DNA of 64,000 bases. It comes from Streptomyces sp. LX-29 (GTDB lineage Bacteria > Actinomycetota > Actinomycetes > Streptomycetales > Streptomycetaceae). Below the pieces are notes generated by a model. The model saw only the letters and a program-made list of their open reading frames with translations. It was not told the DNA's origin and ran no database searches. The stretch covers positions 3,038,001-3,102,000 of the forward strand of contig NZ_CP089746.1 in assembly GCF_029541745.1 (NCBI RefSeq), given 5' to 3'. A program made the position numbers and the translations under genes. Positions 42,358 through 51,800 of this stretch are shown one piece after another (the stretch's first letter is position 1; every line of letters starts with the position of its first letter).

Positions 42358-44304
42358 TCAGTCGACGGACTTGAAGGACGCGAACGCGGTCTTGCGGAGC
42401 GCCTGGCACTCCTCGTCGTCCCACTTGTCCTTCTCGCAGGTGATCATGATGGCGTAGCCGTGCGAGTCGTCCACCTTGAAGCCCCGGTTGAGCACCCGCA
42501 CCCGCGTGCCGCCCTGGTCGCGCTCGAACTGCCAGTCGGCGACGGTCGGGAAGCCGCGCCAGTCGACCTCCTTGATGCCCAGCCCGCGGTAGCCGCTCAT
42601 CGTCTGCCGGGCGCCGGGTTCGGCCGCCCGCCAGGCCGCCGCCGCGTCGTCCTTCGGGTTGGGGTTGAAGTCGATCTGCACCCGCGGGAACTGGTCCGAG
42701 GAGCGGTATATGCGACCGCCGCTGTAGTTCGGGACGGGGTGGCCGTCCCACCCCTTGGGCAGACCCATGACGAAGTGGAACGCCTCGTCCTGGAGTCGCT
42801 CGTAGCCGCTCGGCAGCGCGTCCTTGCCGGCGTCGCCCTTGTCGGCGTCCTTCTCGGCGTCGTCCTCGGGCTTCTTGTCGTCGGACTCGGCGTCGTCCGA
42901 GCCCTCCTCGGCGTCGCTCTGCGGCTCCTCGCCGGCCTGCCCCTGCTGGGAGTCGGCGGACGAGCCCGAGCCGTCCTTGTTCTCCACGCCCTTGTCGCCG
43001 GCGTCGCCCTGGTCCTTGTCGGCGCCCGCGCCGGCCCCGGTCGAGGCGGAGGTGTTCTTCGCACCGCTGTTGTCGGAATCGCCGCCGCTGAGGACGATGG
43101 CGAGCACGGTGCCCACGATGGCCAGCGCCACCACCACGGCGATGATCACCAGGGTGCGGCGAGGCACCACATCGGTGATCGAGGCACGCGGCGGGGACGG
43201 CGGCGCGGGCGGGGAGACGGACGACGGCTCGGAGCGCCGGACGGAGGACGCCGCGCCGCGCCCCGACCGCAACCCGCCGCGTGTGCGGTCCGGGCGGTCG
43301 GCAGCCGTGCGGTCGGTGCGCTCCGGTCGGTCGGCGCGCTCCGCGCGGGGCGCGGCGGTGGGCCGGCGGGGAGCGGCGGGCGGCTGCGCCGGGGGCGGCG
43401 GCGTGGGCAGCGCCATCGTCCGGGTCGGTTCGGCGATCGCCGACACGCCCTGGGGCTCCTCCCGCGCGTTCATCGCCTCGGTCAGCAGCGCCCGCGCGCC
43501 CGCGTCGTCCAGCCGCCGCTGCGGGTCCTTGTCGAGCAGGCCGTAGATGACCTCTTCCAGGGCGGGACCGGCGTTCTTCGGCGGGTCGACCGGCTCGGTC
43601 ATCACCGCGGTGAGGGTGGCGATCGCGCTGCTCTTGTCGTACGGGGGGACGCCCTCCACCGCGGCGTAGAGCAGTCCGCCCAGCGACCAGAGGTCGGCCG
43701 GCGGGCCGGGCTTGTGGCCGCGGGCCCGCTCCGGGGAGATGTACGAGGGCGCGCCGACGAGCATGCCGGTGGAGGTGACCGACGGGTCGCCCTCCACCTG
43801 GGCGATGCCGAAGTCGGTGAGCACGACCCGGCCGTCGTCGGCGATCAGCACGTTGGACGGCTTCACGTCACGGTGCAGGATGCCCTCGCGGTGCGCGGCG
43901 CGCAGCACGTCGAGCACGGCCAGACCGACCTCGGCGGCGCGGCGCGAGGCCAGCGGCCCGTCGTCCCGCACCACGTCGGCCAGTGAGCGGCCCTCGATGA
44001 GCTCCATGACGATCCACGGCCGGTCGTCCTCGTCGACCACGTCGTAGACGGTGACGGCGCCGCTGCTGCGGATGCGGGCGATCGCCTTCGCCTCGCGCAG
44101 CGTGCGGGTGATGAGCCGTCGCTTCTCGTCCTCGTCGACGCTGGACGGGAAGCGCAGCTCCTTGACCGCGACGACACGCCCCAGCGTCTCGTCCCGTGCC
44201 CGCCAGACCGTGCCCATGCCGCCTCGGCCGAGGACCCCGTCGAGCCGGTACCGCCCTGCGAGGAGGCGCCCGGTCGTGTCCTGCGTCTGCTCCGCCTCCG
44301 ACAT
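42358..44304 (-). CDS. Receptor-type Ser/Thr protein kinase (PknB-like)
   Basis: This 648-residue protein has an intact Hanks kinase: glycine loop GRGGMGTVWRA, lysine 48 (VAVK), HRD 144-146, DFG 164-166 and the activation segment ending SYISPERARG. A Pro/Arg-rich juxtamembrane linker (295-380) leads to one membrane segment (385-406). An acidic, Gly/Asp/Glu-rich stalk follows, then an extracellular domain from about 515 (YERLQDEAFHFVMGLPKGWDG to the end). No PASTA repeats are present. ATG 44304 follows AGAGGGG. The pseudokinase follows 235 bp downstream in the same orientation. Confidence 0.92.
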   Translation of the reverse strand: MSEAEQTQDTTGRLLAGRYRLDGVLGRGGMGTVWRARDETLGRVVAVKELRFPSSVDEDEKRRLITRTLREAKAIARIRSSGAVTVYDVVDEDDRPWIVMELIEGRSLADVVRDDGPLASRRAAEVGLAVLDVLRAAHREGILHRDVKPSNVLIADDGRVVLTDFGIAQVEGDPSVTSTGMLVGAPSYISPERARGHKPGPPADLWSLGGLLYAAVEGVPPYDKSSAIATLTAVMTEPVDPPKNAGPALEEVIYGLLDKDPQRRLDDAGARALLTEAMNAREEPQGVSAIAEPTRTMALPTPPPPAQPPAAPRRPTAAPRAERADRPERTDRTAADRPDRTRGGLRSGRGAASSVRRSEPSSVSPPAPPSPPRASITDVVPRRTLVIIAVVVALAIVGTVLAIVLSGGDSDNSGAKNTSASTGAGAGADKDQGDAGDKGVENKDGSGSSADSQQGQAGEEPQSDAEEGSDDAESDDKKPEDDAEKDADKGDAGKDALPSGYERLQDEAFHFVMGLPKGWDGHPVPNYSGGRIYRSSDQFPRVQIDFNPNPKDDAAAAWRAAEPGARQTMSGYRGLGIKEVDWRGFPTVADWQFERDQGGTRVRVLNRGFKVDDSHGYAIMITCEKDKWDDEECQALRKTAFASFKSVD

Positions 44305-44463
44305 GCGACCCCTCTGGAAATTCTGCTAATCAACCCACCCTGGCAGAGCGACCATTGTCTCTCATCCGAAGAGCTGCGGAAGTCCCGGGTCCGCTCCGCG
44401 GTCCGGCAAGGGGGGAACGACCTGGGACGATCGGGTAATTCCGTACGAGACGAAGGGCCGGCG

Positions 44464-45639
44464 ATGCAGAACCGCAACCGAGCGCTCCGCGTGGCGGCCG
44501 CGGTACTCGCGCTCGTCCTGGCGGCGACGGCGAGCGGTTGCGGGGCGGCCGTGGAGCCGCGCGACGGGCGGGACGGCGACCGGGGCGAGGGGCGCGTCGC
44601 GGCCGCGCTGCGGCGGATGGTGACGGAGGGCCCGGCGCCCGGCGGCGCGGTGCTGACGGCGGTCGGCGGCCGGGCCCGCTTCGCCGCCGCGGGGACGGCG
44701 GACCTGCGCACCGGACGGCCGGTGGGCCGCACGGACCGGTTCCGGGCCGGCAGCCTCACCAAGACCTTCCTCGCCACCGTGGTGCTGCAACTGGCGGCGG
44801 AACGGCGGCTCGGGCTGGAGGACACGGTGGAGGCGCACCTGCCGGGCCTGGTGCGCGGCCGGGGCAACGACGGCCGGAAGGTCACCGTGCGTCAGCTGCT
44901 GTCCCACACCAGCGGGCTGTACGACTACACCCGAGACCCGGCCTTCGCGCGGCGCGCGTTCGGGGCCGACTCCGCGGGGCACCGACTCGACACCCACGCG
45001 CCGCGCGCCTTGGTACGGACCGCGCTGGCCCATCCGCCGTCCTTCGCCCCGGGCGACGGCTGGCGCTATTCCAACACCAACTACCTGCTCCTCGGTCTGA
45101 TCGTGGAACAGGTGACCGGGCACCCGTACGCGGCCGAGGTGCGGCGCCGCGTCATCCTCCCGCTCGGGCTGACCGGCACCAGCCTCCCGGGCACCCGCGC
45201 GGCGCTACCCGCGCCGCACGGCCGCGCCTACTCGGCCCGCGCGGGGGCCGACACCGGTTCAGGGGCCCCGCGCGACGTCACGGAGCTCGACCCGTCCGTG
45301 GCCGGGGCGGCGGGAGAGCTGGTCTCCACCCTCGACGACCTGGCCCGCTTCTTCGGCGCGCTGCTGGACGGCCGACTGCTGCCGGGCCCTCAACTGCGGG
45401 CGATGCGCGACACGGCGGCCTCCGACGGTCGGTACGGGCTCGGGCTGTATCCCGTGCGGCTGCCCTGCGGGGTGACGGTGTGGGGGCACAACGGCGTCAT
45501 CAGCGGCTCGTACGCGCTGGTCGTCGGCGCGCCCGGCGGCCGACGGGTGCTGGCCTACCGGCTGAACGACGACGCGCGTCCCGCGCGGACGAGCGAAGGC
45601 GCACTGCTGCGGGCCGAGTTCTGCCCACCCGGGGCATAA
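44464..45639 (+). CDS. Serine hydrolase, beta-lactamase / D-Ala-D-Ala carboxypeptidase family, exported
   Basis: The 391-residue protein has a signal peptide ending LAATASGCG; the Cys may be lipidated. The penicillin-recognising fold shows SLTK (SxxK nucleophile), YSN in WRYSNTNYLLLG and HNG in WGHNGVISGSY. Class C/esterase-type family members act as D,D-peptidases, esterases or amidases outside the membrane. ATG 44464 starts at the signal peptide. It is divergent from the kinase gene, an arrangement compatible with a cell-wall theme, but no functional link is shown. Confidence 0.88.
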   Translation: MQNRNRALRVAAAVLALVLAATASGCGAAVEPRDGRDGDRGEGRVAAALRRMVTEGPAPGGAVLTAVGGRARFAAAGTADLRTGRPVGRTDRFRAGSLTKTFLATVVLQLAAERRLGLEDTVEAHLPGLVRGRGNDGRKVTVRQLLSHTSGLYDYTRDPAFARRAFGADSAGHRLDTHAPRALVRTALAHPPSFAPGDGWRYSNTNYLLLGLIVEQVTGHPYAAEVRRRVILPLGLTGTSLPGTRAALPAPHGRAYSARAGADTGSGAPRDVTELDPSVAGAAGELVSTLDDLARFFGALLDGRLLPGPQLRAMRDTAASDGRYGLGLYPVRLPCGVTVWGHNGVISGSYALVVGAPGGRRVLAYRLNDDARPARTSEGALLRAEFCPPGA

Positions 45640-45716
45640 CGCCACACAAGCCGCGGCGTCGCACGACGGCGGCCGGCCGGTCGGCCTCCGACGACCGCGC
45701 CACGCCCCGACCGACG

Positions 45717-45839
45717 GGACACCGGGCCCCGACCGCCGCCCGCGCGGGAGAGCGACGGGACACCGGGCACCGGCCACCGCCCCGCGGCCAGAGCACTGCC
45801 GGACCGGCTGGACTGGACACCGGGCCCCGACCGCCGCCC
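45717..45839 (+). repeat. Two exact 25-bp direct repeats, 98 bp apart
   Basis: Copies at 45717-45741 and 45815-45839 (GGACACCGGGCCCCGACC...). A related GGGACACCGGGCACCGG lies between. The array occupies the spacer between convergent genes. Confidence 0.75.
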
Positions 45840-45844
45840 CGTGT

Positions 45845-47566
45845 CTAGACCGGCTGGATGTCCGGCGCCCCCAGTCGCGCCGCGTCCGCCGTCTGGTCGT
45901 CCGGCTGCCGCTGCGACTCGCGCTCCGCCTCCACCCGCTTCTCGTAGTGCTCGACCTCCTTGTCGACGTGTTCCCGCTCCCAGCCCAGCACCGGCGCCAT
46001 CAGCTCGGCGACCTCCCGGGCACTGCGGGTGCCGCGGTCGAAGGTCTCGATGGAGATCCGGGTGCGCCGGGTCAGCACGTCGTCCAGGTGTCGGGCGCCC
46101 TCGTGCGAGGCGGCGTGGACGGCCTCCGCGCGGAGATAGTCCTCGGCGCCGCCCAGCGGCCGGCCGAGGCCGGGGTCGGCGGCGATGAGCTCCAGGAGCT
46201 CGTCGGCCAGCGAGCCGTACCGCCGCAGCAGGTGCTCCACGCGGGCGACGTGCAGGCCGGAACGCCGGGCGATGCGGGCGCGGGCGTTCCACAGTGCCGC
46301 GTAGCCCTCGGCGCCGGCCAGTGGGACGTCCTCGGTGCAGCACTCGGCGACCCGGCGGTCGAGGCCGTGCACCGCCTCGTCCACGGCGTCCTTGGCCATC
46401 ACCCGGTAGGTGGTGTACTTGCCGCCCGCGACCACCACCAGGCCCGGCGCCGGATGCGCCACGGTGTGCTCGCGCGAGAGCTTGCTGGTGGCGTCCGACT
46501 CCCCGGCCAGCAGCGGGCGCAGCCCGGCGTACACGCCCTGGACGTCCTCGCGGCTCAGCGGCACCGCCAGGACGGAGTTGACGTGGTCCAGGAGGTAGTC
46601 GATGTCGGCGCTGGAGGCGGCCGGGTGCGCCTTGTCCAGGTCCCAGGGGGTGTCCGTGGTGCCGACGATCCAGTGCCGGCCCCAGGGGATCACGAACAGC
46701 ACGCTCTTCTCGGTGCGCAGGATCAGCCCGGTGGTGGAGTGGATGCGGTCCTTGGGCACCACCAGGTGGATGCCCTTGGAGGCGCGGACGTGGAACTGTC
46801 CGCGTTCCCCGATCATCGCCTGGGTGTCGTCCGTCCACACCCCGGTGGCGTTGACCACCTGCCGGGCGCGGATCTCGAACTCGGCGCCCTCCTCCGCCGC
46901 CGGCGCCTCCAGGTCGCGCACCCGCACGCCGACCACCCGCTCGCCCTCGCGCAGAAAGCCGACGGCGCGGGTGCGGTTGGCGACCCGCGCGCCGTAGGAG
47001 GCGGCGGTGCGCACCAGGGTGGTGACGAAGCGCGCGTCGTCCATCTGGGCGTCGTAGTACTGCAGGGCGCCGACCAGGGCGTCCTTGCGCAGGCACGGGG
47101 CGACGCGCAGCGCGTGCCCGCGGGTGAGGTGGCGGTGGACCGGCAGGCCGCGGCCGTGGCCCGAGGAGACCGACATGACGTCGTAGAGCGCCACGCCGGA
47201 GCCCGCGTAGAGCCGCTCCCAGCCGCGGTGCTGGAGGGGGTAGAGGAACGGCACGGGCCGCACCAGGTGCGGGGCGAGCCGCTCCAGCAGCAGCCCGCGC
47301 TCCTTGAGCGCCTCCCGCACCAGCCCGAAGTCCAGCATCTCCAGATAGCGCAGCCCGCCGTGGATGAGCTTGCTGGAGCGGCTGGAGGTGCCCGCGGCCC
47401 AGTCCCGCGCCTCGACCAGACCGGTGGACAGCCCCCGGGTGGCCGCGTCCAGCGCGGTGCCCGCGCCGACCACCCCGCCACCCACGACCAGCACGTCCAG
47501 CTCCCGGTCCGCCAGCTGGGCCAGTGCCTCGGCACGCTCGGCCGGCCCCAGAGTCGGTGTCCTCAT
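45845..47566 (-). CDS. glpD: Glycerol-3-phosphate dehydrogenase (FAD-dependent)
   Basis: The 573-residue GlpD oxidises glycerol 3-phosphate to dihydroxyacetone phosphate and feeds electrons to the quinone pool at the membrane. The FAD motif is DVLVVGGGVVGAGTALDAATRG at about 24-45; SSRSSKLIHGGLRYLE, GLVVVAGGKYTTYR and the C-terminal DAO_C region are present. Length matches the family. ATG 47566 follows GGGAGGCAGCG. It stands alone here without glpF or glpK, so it may be a second copy or a lone housekeeping copy. Confidence 0.93.
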   Translation of the reverse strand: MRTPTLGPAERAEALAQLADRELDVLVVGGGVVGAGTALDAATRGLSTGLVEARDWAAGTSSRSSKLIHGGLRYLEMLDFGLVREALKERGLLLERLAPHLVRPVPFLYPLQHRGWERLYAGSGVALYDVMSVSSGHGRGLPVHRHLTRGHALRVAPCLRKDALVGALQYYDAQMDDARFVTTLVRTAASYGARVANRTRAVGFLREGERVVGVRVRDLEAPAAEEGAEFEIRARQVVNATGVWTDDTQAMIGERGQFHVRASKGIHLVVPKDRIHSTTGLILRTEKSVLFVIPWGRHWIVGTTDTPWDLDKAHPAASSADIDYLLDHVNSVLAVPLSREDVQGVYAGLRPLLAGESDATSKLSREHTVAHPAPGLVVVAGGKYTTYRVMAKDAVDEAVHGLDRRVAECCTEDVPLAGAEGYAALWNARARIARRSGLHVARVEHLLRRYGSLADELLELIAADPGLGRPLGGAEDYLRAEAVHAASHEGARHLDDVLTRRTRISIETFDRGTRSAREVAELMAPVLGWEREHVDKEVEHYEKRVEAERESQRQPDDQTADAARLGAPDIQPV

Positions 47567-47806
47567 CGCTGCCTCCCGTTGCGGTGGCGGTGGGTGATCG
47601 GAGTCCCGTCCTCTTGTTGCTCTTGTTGCCGTCTTGTCGATTCTGACCGCGGGCCGGGCGGACAGCCAGCCTGTGCGGGCCGCACGGGTCCGACACCCGG
47701 CCCGACATCGACGCAATACTGAATACGAGTCATATTTCCGCTTAGTCTGCAATTGAGCCCTGTCATTGCGCCATCCGGAACGTCCCGGGAAGGACCGCAC
47801 GACGCC
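47567..47806. promoter_or_regulatory. Divergent promoter region glpD / sugar-nucleotide dehydrogenase
   Basis: 240 bp with an AT-rich patch at 47712-47755. It contains GAGTCATATTT (47727-47737), an 11-mer found exactly once more, upstream of whiD. Individual promoter elements are not clear. Confidence 0.45.
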
Positions 47807-49069
47807 ATGCCCGCAGATCTCGCCGTCATCGGACTCGGCCACCTCGGCCTCCCGCTCGCCCAGGCCGCCACCGCCGCCGGCCTGCGCACCGTCGGCTTCG
47901 ACCCCGACCCGGACGCCGTGGCCGAGCTGCGCGCCGGCAGACCCCCGGTCGAGGGCTCGCTGTCCGCCGCCGAGGTGCGCCGGATGGTCTCCCGGGACTT
48001 CCTGGCCACCACCGACCCCGCCGCGCTGGGCCGGGTGCGCACCGCGGCGATCTGCGCCCCGACCCCGCTCGGCGAGGACCGGGCACTGGACCTCACGGCG
48101 GTCGGCGAGGCGGCGCGCACCCTGGCCACCCGGCTCGGCCCGCACACCACCGTTCTCCTGGAGTCCACCGTCTACCCCGGAACGACCGAGGAATTCCTCC
48201 GGCCGCTGCTGGAGGAGGGCTCCGGGCTGCGCGCCGGGCGCGACTTCCACCTCGCCTACGCCCCCGGCCGGCTGGACCCCGGCAACCGGACGTACTCCCT
48301 CGCCAACACCCCCAAGGTGATCGGCGGCCTCACCCCCGCCTGCACCGAGGCCGCGGCCGCCTTCTACGGGCGCCTCGCGGAGAAGGTGGTGCGCGCCCGC
48401 GGCCCGCGCGAGGCCGAGACGGTGAAGGTGTTGGAGACCAACTACCGGCACGTCAACATCGCACTGGTGAACGAGATGGCGGTGTTCTGTCACGACCTGG
48501 GCATCGACCTGTGGGACGTGATCCGCTGCGCCGAGACCAAGCCCTTCGGCTTCCACGCCTTCCGCCCCGGCCCCGGAGTGGGTGGCCACGGCGTGCCGAT
48601 CGACCCGAACTACCTCGCCTACCAGGGCCGCAGCCTGGGCTATCCGCTGCGCATGGTCGAGCTGGCGCAGGAGGTCAACGGGCGCATGCCGCGGTACGTC
48701 ACCCAGCGCTGCGCGACCCTGCTCAACGAGCACGGGAAGTCCGCGCGCGGCGCCCGGGTGCTGCTGCTCGGCGTCAGCTACAAGGCGGACGTGGCCGACC
48801 AGGAGGGCTCCCCGGCCCGCGAGATCGCCTCCCGGCTGCTGGAGCTGGGCGCCCAGCTGAGCTACCACGACCCGCACGTCCCCCAGTGGCGGGTGCTCGG
48901 CCAGCCGGTGCCGCGGGCCGACTCGCTGTACGAGGCCGCGGCCGCCGCCGACCTCACGGTGCTGCTCCAGCCCCACCGCACCTACGACCTCCAGGGGCTG
49001 GCGGTCAAGGCACAGCTGCTGCTGGACACGCGCGGCGCGAGCCCGGCGGGCGCGGCACACCGACTGTGA
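47807..49069 (+). CDS. UDP-glucose/GDP-mannose dehydrogenase family protein lacking the catalytic Cys
   Basis: This 420-residue nucleotide-sugar dehydrogenase has an NAD Rossmann start (LAVIGLGHLGLPLAQAATAAG), the STVYPGTTEE loop, the central KVLETNYRHVNIALVNEMA helix and the C-terminal LLLGVSYKADVADQEGSPA. In the active-site loop the usual GPGVGGHC reads GPGVGGHG, so the nucleophilic Cys is Gly262. Without it the second oxidation step to the uronic acid should fail. It may be inactive, a two-electron dehydrogenase, or altered by a sequence error. ATG 47807 is 12 bp after GGGAAGGA. Confidence 0.88.
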   Translation: MPADLAVIGLGHLGLPLAQAATAAGLRTVGFDPDPDAVAELRAGRPPVEGSLSAAEVRRMVSRDFLATTDPAALGRVRTAAICAPTPLGEDRALDLTAVGEAARTLATRLGPHTTVLLESTVYPGTTEEFLRPLLEEGSGLRAGRDFHLAYAPGRLDPGNRTYSLANTPKVIGGLTPACTEAAAAFYGRLAEKVVRARGPREAETVKVLETNYRHVNIALVNEMAVFCHDLGIDLWDVIRCAETKPFGFHAFRPGPGVGGHGVPIDPNYLAYQGRSLGYPLRMVELAQEVNGRMPRYVTQRCATLLNEHGKSARGARVLLLGVSYKADVADQEGSPAREIASRLLELGAQLSYHDPHVPQWRVLGQPVPRADSLYEAAAAADLTVLLQPHRTYDLQGLAVKAQLLLDTRGASPAGAAHRL

Positions 49070-49241
49070 ACCGCGCGGTCGCCGATACCGCCGCGCCCCG
49101 CACACGCCGGCCGGCCCCCCGACCGTACGGCTCTCACGCCGTCGGCTGCCCCGCGCCGGGCCGCGGCGGGCCGCGGCGGGCCGGGCCGCTGAACGTCCGC
49201 GGTGGGCGGGCGCCGCTCGCCACCCGCCCACCGCGCGGGGG

Positions 49242-51464
49242 TCAGCCAGGCCCGTCCCCCGTCCCACCCGCCCTCTCGGCCTGGACCCGGGCCCTCCTGC
49301 GCCGTCTGCGGCCGAGTTGGAAGAGCACCGCCAGCACGATCAGCAGCAGTCCGCCCAGGACGATGATCACCGCGCCCGAGTCCACCTCGCGGACGTCGGC
49401 GGTGAAGCCGATCGGATCGCCCCAGGGGCGGCCGTCGACGGTGGTGTAGAGGCGGGCGGTCATCCGCACCGGGCCGTTGGCATGGGCGCGGACCTCCACC
49501 CGTACGGTGCGGCTGGCCGCCCGTGGCACCCGTACCGGCACCGAGCCGTTGTCGACGCTCAGTCGCTCGGGCCGGCCGGAGGTCACCCGCACCTCGACCC
49601 CGTCGATCGCCTGCTGGAGGCCGTTCTCCACGGTGACCGGGATGGTGGCGGAGTCGCCGGCCACCGTCACGGTGGACTTGGGCACCAGCCGCACCGACTC
49701 GGTGGAGGCGACCAGGAAGCCGGACAGGCCCTCCTCGTACGCACGGGCTCCCGCGCGGTCGCCGCGCCAGCCGGTGGAGACCGCGCGGGCGAGCGCGGCC
49801 CGCACCGCCTCGGTGGTGGCCTCGGCCTCGGACAGCACCTTGACCAGCGTGTGCAGCCGCCGCTCGTCCCGGGCGACCGACCGCAGATAGCGGGGCGTCA
49901 GCTCGGTGGCGCGCAGCGGGAGGGGATAGTCCGCCATCGGGCCCACGGCGCCGCCCGGGGTCGGATCCGCGAGCGCCGCGTCGAGCCGGGTCGGCTCCAG
50001 CCAGCCGGCCCGCTCCCCCTCCGTCAACGCCTCGGCGAGCGCCCGCGCGGGGGTGCCGGCGAGCTCGCGCGGGGGCACGACGACCAGTCCGCGCCGCGCG
50101 TTGGGCGCCTCCTCCACGGCCGTCAGGGTCTCGGCCATCAGCCGCTGCCGGGCGGGCACCCGCGCGGTGCGCCGGCCCAGCAGCCCCCGGAGGGTGGTGT
50201 CGAAGGTGAGCGCGGTGAGCGAGCCGCCGAGCGCGACCGGGGCGTCGTCGGTGGCGCCCCACGGGCTGGTCGGCGCGCCGGCCAGCCCCTCCCCCGAGGC
50301 GAGCACCGCGGGCAGACCGAGCCGCCGGGCCAACCCGGTGATCCGGTCGTCCAGCGCGCCGGCCACCGGCCAGCCCAGCCCGCCGCGCACCCGGACGTCC
50401 AGCTCGCCCTCGACCAGCGCCGCGCCCTGCCGCACGGACGGCCAGGACGACGCCGGCAGGGCGCCGTCGTTGTGGGCGAGCGAGGCCAGGTCCAGGTCGG
50501 CGTAGGGCAGCACCACCACCTCCCGCCCGCGCACCGCCTCCCGCAGCGCCACCAGCCACTCGTCCGCCGCCTGGCCGCCCTCGCCGGCCCGGCTGTCCCG
50601 TGGGTCGGTGGTGTCCGGCGTACGGGCGACCCGGTAGCCGTCGACCATGGCGCGCGCCTGGGCGATCAGATCGGGGTCGACGACCCAGGTGACGGGCTTG
50701 CCGGCGCCGGTCTCCACCAGCCTCCGCAGCCGTCCGCCCGGCCCGAGCGAGGCGGCCAGCGCGTCGTCCCGGAAGACCGGCTCGGCGCGCTCGCCGGTGC
50801 CCAGCGCCAGGGCCTGCATGTGCGGGACGTCGGTGAGCGGCCACAGCACGGTGGTGCGCAGCGGCAGCGCCTCCGGCGCGTCCCCCGGATACCAGGGCAG
50901 AAACGTGCGGGCCAGGCCGCGTACGGTCCCCTCGCCGTCGGTCAGCGTCACCGTCAGGGCGTATGCGCCGGGCGTCTCCAAGCCCAGCTCGTCCACCGGC
51001 AGGGTGAGCCGGAACCGGGCCTCGTCCCGGTCCCGGAGGGTGCGGACCCGCGCGGTGTGCCCGGCGACCTCCTCCCCGTCGGCCTCCGTCAGCTCACCTC
51101 GGGCGGCCACGGCTTCCAGGTCGCCGCGGGTGCCCAGCGCCCCCGCCGTCCCGATGCGCACCCCCACGTGCGCATCGGTCACGTCCCGGTCCGAGGAGTT
51201 GGCGAGCGTGCCGCCGACGGTGAGCTCCCCACCCTCGCGCGGCACGGCGGGGGTGACGGCGTCGAGCCCGAGCGCCACCGGATAGTCCGCCCGCGCGGAC
51301 GCCGACAGGTGCGGGGCCCACGGCGCGTGCGCCGCCTCGACCAGCAGCGACGCGAGGCCGAGCAGCGCGGCGCAGACCACCACCCGCGCGTACCCCGCGC
51401 CACCCCGGCCCACCGCCACCACCTCGCCGCCCGCGCGCCCTTTCGCTCCGTACGCAACGAGCAT
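49242..51464 (-). CDS. Large membrane-anchored surface protein (DUF6049-like)
   Basis: The 740-residue protein has an N-terminal hydrophobic segment (YARVVVCAALLGLASLLVEAA) and a single C-terminal membrane segment (VIIVLGGLLLIVLAVLFQLG) followed by a basic cytoplasmic tail. The outside part has two beta-rich domains (VGGTLANSSDRDVTDAHVGV near 70; ATIPVTVENGLQQAIDGVEVRV near 610) around a domain with PYADLDLASLAHNDG that resembles NEW3/DUF6049 proteins. Those are usually encoded next to murJ; here the neighbour is an mreB-like gene. Function unknown; a cell-envelope role is inferred. ATG 51464 is the only good start. Confidence 0.7.
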   Translation of the reverse strand: MLVAYGAKGRAGGEVVAVGRGGAGYARVVVCAALLGLASLLVEAAHAPWAPHLSASARADYPVALGLDAVTPAVPREGGELTVGGTLANSSDRDVTDAHVGVRIGTAGALGTRGDLEAVAARGELTEADGEEVAGHTARVRTLRDRDEARFRLTLPVDELGLETPGAYALTVTLTDGEGTVRGLARTFLPWYPGDAPEALPLRTTVLWPLTDVPHMQALALGTGERAEPVFRDDALAASLGPGGRLRRLVETGAGKPVTWVVDPDLIAQARAMVDGYRVARTPDTTDPRDSRAGEGGQAADEWLVALREAVRGREVVVLPYADLDLASLAHNDGALPASSWPSVRQGAALVEGELDVRVRGGLGWPVAGALDDRITGLARRLGLPAVLASGEGLAGAPTSPWGATDDAPVALGGSLTALTFDTTLRGLLGRRTARVPARQRLMAETLTAVEEAPNARRGLVVVPPRELAGTPARALAEALTEGERAGWLEPTRLDAALADPTPGGAVGPMADYPLPLRATELTPRYLRSVARDERRLHTLVKVLSEAEATTEAVRAALARAVSTGWRGDRAGARAYEEGLSGFLVASTESVRLVPKSTVTVAGDSATIPVTVENGLQQAIDGVEVRVTSGRPERLSVDNGSVPVRVPRAASRTVRVEVRAHANGPVRMTARLYTTVDGRPWGDPIGFTADVREVDSGAVIIVLGGLLLIVLAVLFQLGRRRRRRARVQAERAGGTGDGPG

Positions 51465-51800
51465 GGCCAGTCGGAGAGCGCGACGCGCGCCGACTACGTC
51501 AAACGCGGCGTGTACGGGCGCCAGGCGCGTGATCTCTCAAGGTCTCCCGAGGTCTCGCGCGGCGACGGCACGGCCCCCTCCGAGCGGAGAACAGCGCCCG
51601 CCCCCGCCCGAACCCGCTGGCCCCTCCCGCCGCGACGGCGAGAACCGCCGCGGCGGAGCTGCGGTTCGGCAGCGCCCGGACGGGGCGCGGGGCCGCGGTT
51701 CGACGCGGCTGCCGCCGCGTGGGCGCGACCAGCCCCGACGGGCCGCAGATGATCGACGGCCCATCACGACACTCCCCGCCGGGCGCTCAGCCGCCGGGCG
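51465..51800. other. Gene-free spacer
   Basis: 336 bp between two same-strand genes. GC-rich, with no coding signature, terminator or clear repeat seen; the surface-protein promoter must lie at its left end. Confidence 0.5.
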
